Assembly (NCBI GenBank): GCA_024277605.1
Contig: JAJRUU010000101.1
Span: 1 to 6,952, forward strand
DNA: 6,952 nt
From: a bacterium
GTDB lineage: Bacteria; SZUA-182; SZUA-191; JAJRXT01
Direction: 5' to 3'
The notes beneath the pieces were generated by a model that was given only the letters and a program-made list of their open reading frames with translations, was not told the DNA's origin and made no database searches. The translations under genes and the position numbers were made by a program. Positions 5,402-6,952 of the stretch are shown in pieces; position 1 is the first letter of the stretch; every line of letters begins with the position of its first letter.

Positions 5402-5524
5402 TTTTACGGTTTCCTTAAGTTCTTTATTTTGTACACGGGTGTTTCCCAGCCCTTCTGCTGTAGCCGGGTATGATTCGGTTTTATTAAAAGTTATCGCCAG
5501 TCCTGAGAGAAGGGGACTTGTCCC
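5402..5524. other. Short intergenic gap between polA and the globin-sensor gene
   Basis: The 123 bases carry a palindrome at the polA end (5511-5526) and the ribosome site of the globin gene. I see no clear promoter hexamers, so the globin gene may be co-transcribed with polA or have a weak promoter of its own. Confidence 0.4.
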
Positions 5525-5526
5525 CT
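5511..5526. repeat. Single G/C-block palindrome overlapping the polA stop codon
   Basis: AGGGGAC (5511-5517) is the exact reverse complement of GTCCCCT (5520-5526), separated by 2 bases. It has the same layout as the tandem units at 3586-3651 and likewise lies at the 3' end of a - strand gene. The polA stop (TAG on the - strand, 5525-5527) is inside or next to it. It could fold as an mRNA-end hairpin but has no U-run on the - strand. Confidence 0.65.
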
Positions 5527-6952
5527 AATCCGCTTCAGCCCAGTTGGCGCCGGTTTTAATATTTACCAAAAGCGGTACATCCAGTTGGATAACGTTCTCC
5601 ATTTCCTGAACCACCAAGCGACGGGCATCCTCCAGCTCATACTCCGGCACTTCAAATATCAACTCATCGTGTACCTGGAGTATCATCTTCGTTTTAAATG
5701 GCTGCTCTTTCAGCTTACGCTGGATGTTTATCATGGCTAGTTTGATAATATCGGCGGCAGTGCCCTGAATGGGTGAGTTAACCGCCATGCGCTCACCAAG
5801 CTGGCGGATATTGCGATTCGATGAGGCCAGTTCGGTTATATAACGGCGGCGGTTAAACAGGGTACTCACATACCCATCTTTCTTGCCCTGCTCGATAAGG
5901 CTGTCCATAAACTCTTTGACTCTCGAATAGCGGGCGAAGTATTGGTTGATATAGTTCTGCGCTTCACGCTGGCCGATTTTTAAGTCTTTGGCCAGGCCGT
6001 AAGCGCTCATGCCGTATATAATACCGAAATTAATCACCTTGGCCTGACGGCGCATCTCGGAAGTCACCTCATCCGGCGCTACCCCAAACACTTCAGCCGC
6101 AGTACGCTGGTGGATGTCATCCCCCTTGAGGAATGCGTTTATTAAGCCCTCATCTTGCGACATATGCGCTAGAATGCGCAATTCGATCTGGGAATAATCA
6201 GCAGCCAGAAATATACAGCCGGGATCGGTGATAAACGCCTGGCGAATATGACGGCCTAATTCTGTGCGAATGGGGATGTTTTGCAGGTTCGGTTCACTGC
6301 TGCTTAGGCGGCCGGTGGCGGTAACCGTTTGATTAAATGAGGTATGCACTCGCCCGGTGTGTGGGTTTATAAGCAATGGCAGTGCATCCACATAGGTGTT
6401 TTTCAGTTTTTTTAAATGCCGGTAATCCAGCAGCTTAGCCGGTAGTTCATGCATCAGGGACAAGTCCTGTAGCACACTGGTATCAGTAGAATAGCCGGTC
6501 TTGGTGCGGCGGGTGGCGGGCAGCCCCAGCTTCTCAAACAGGATAACGCTCAGTTGCTTGGGGGAATCGATGTTAAACTCCTCACCGGACAAGCGGTAAA
6601 TATCCTGGCTTAACTGACCAAGCTGCATATCCAAAGTTTTGGACATCTCGGATAACACCCCCGGATCAATGCGCACCCCGCATAATTCCAGCTCAATCAG
6701 CACCTCCACAAGCGGCAGTTCCAACTTATAAAACAACTCCTCTAACTCCAACGATTTTAATTCAGGTACCAAATTCTGCACCAGGGCATAGGTTATCTCT
6801 GCATCCTCGGCGCTGTAGTTGGTAGCCGCTTTTATATCCACCTGGGAAAAGTTTAGTTGGTTTGCGCCGCTGCCGACTATTTCCTTGTATGAAGTGGTCT
6901 TACGGTTTAAGCGTTCAAGCGCCATATCCTGTAAATTGTGGCTGCGCCTGGA
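5525..6952 (-). CDS. polA: DNA polymerase I, C-terminal part (5' end outside the window)
   Basis: The enzyme fills gaps and replaces RNA primers during replication and repair. About 475 codons are visible, and the frame stays open to the window edge, where the - strand reads SRRSHNLQDMALERLN, the expected sequence within the 3'-5' exonuclease domain. The Exo III motif (YSAEDAEITYAL, about 38-49 from the first internal Met) keeps its Tyr and Asp, so proofreading may be active. The polymerase domain is complete: TATGRLSSSEPNLQNIP, motif A DYSQIELR, motif B RRQAKVINFGIIYGMSAYGL with a Phe in the ddNTP-discriminating position, and motif C VHDELIFEV. The Met at 6925 is internal, not the start. The N-terminal 5' nuclease domain would lie beyond the right edge. 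Confidence 0.97.
   Translation of the reverse strand, partial: SRRSHNLQDMALERLNRKTTSYKEIVGSGANQLNFSQVDIKAATNYSAEDAEITYALVQNLVPELKSLELEELFYKLELPLVEVLIELELCGVRIDPGVLSEMSKTLDMQLGQLSQDIYRLSGEEFNIDSPKQLSVILFEKLGLPATRRTKTGYSTDTSVLQDLSLMHELPAKLLDYRHLKKLKNTYVDALPLLINPHTGRVHTSFNQTVTATGRLSSSEPNLQNIPIRTELGRHIRQAFITDPGCIFLAADYSQIELRILAHMSQDEGLINAFLKGDDIHQRTAAEVFGVAPDEVTSEMRRQAKVINFGIIYGMSAYGLAKDLKIGQREAQNYINQYFARYSRVKEFMDSLIEQGKKDGYVSTLFNRRRYITELASSNRNIRQLGERMAVNSPIQGTAADIIKLAMINIQRKLKEQPFKTKMILQVHDELIFEVPEYELEDARRLVVQEMENVIQLDVPLLVNIKTGANWAEAD

Noticed and set aside
6923..6925. ATG taken as the start of a short polA
   Set aside because: The frame is open beyond it to the window edge and the upstream codons continue the polymerase I exonuclease-domain sequence.

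Overview
The window is bacterial. It holds a polyamine-metabolism cluster on the + strand (about 350-3466) facing a set of - strand genes (3660-6952): an LptE-like lipoprotein, a membrane-anchored globin sensor, and the C-terminal two thirds of DNA polymerase I. Base composition looks close to balanced or slightly AT-rich by eye. Several genes have strong Shine-Dalgarno sites (speD, the deoxyhypusine-synthase-like gene). The LptE-like protein implies an outer membrane. The globin plus four-helix membrane protein resembles the type described from Geobacter sulfurreducens. A diderm anaerobe (Desulfobacterota-like, or a diderm or clostridial Firmicute) fits best; the sequence does not settle the phylum.

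Layout: 1-240 is non-coding, rich in inverted repeats, and ends in a good intrinsic terminator; it is either a structured RNA or the edge of a mobile element. A promoter at 258-286 precedes speD (AdoMet decarboxylase, 351-779). Then come a deoxyhypusine-synthase-like gene interrupted by one in-frame TAA (892-1917), an agmatinase-family gene (1952-2833), and an unknown two-helix membrane protein starting 3 bases later (2837-3466). The convergent gap 3467-3659 carries four tandem copies of a 16-18 bp G/C-block repeat ending at the lptE stop codon. A single related palindrome overlaps the polA stop codon (5511-5526). Between lptE and the globin gene, 4270-4498 holds the tail of a broken clan AA aspartic protease fused to a fragment of a repeat also seen at 150-209.

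Functionally, SpeD supplies the aminopropyl donor and the ureohydrolase releases urea from agmatine or an aminopropylated agmatine. The deoxyhypusine-synthase homologue would do aminobutyl-transfer chemistry if it were intact. No aminopropyltransferase (SpeE) or arginine decarboxylase lies in the window. The most notable points are the lone nonsense codon in the otherwise well-preserved DHS-like gene, the globin-membrane sensor, the two repeat families, and the structured region upstream of speD.
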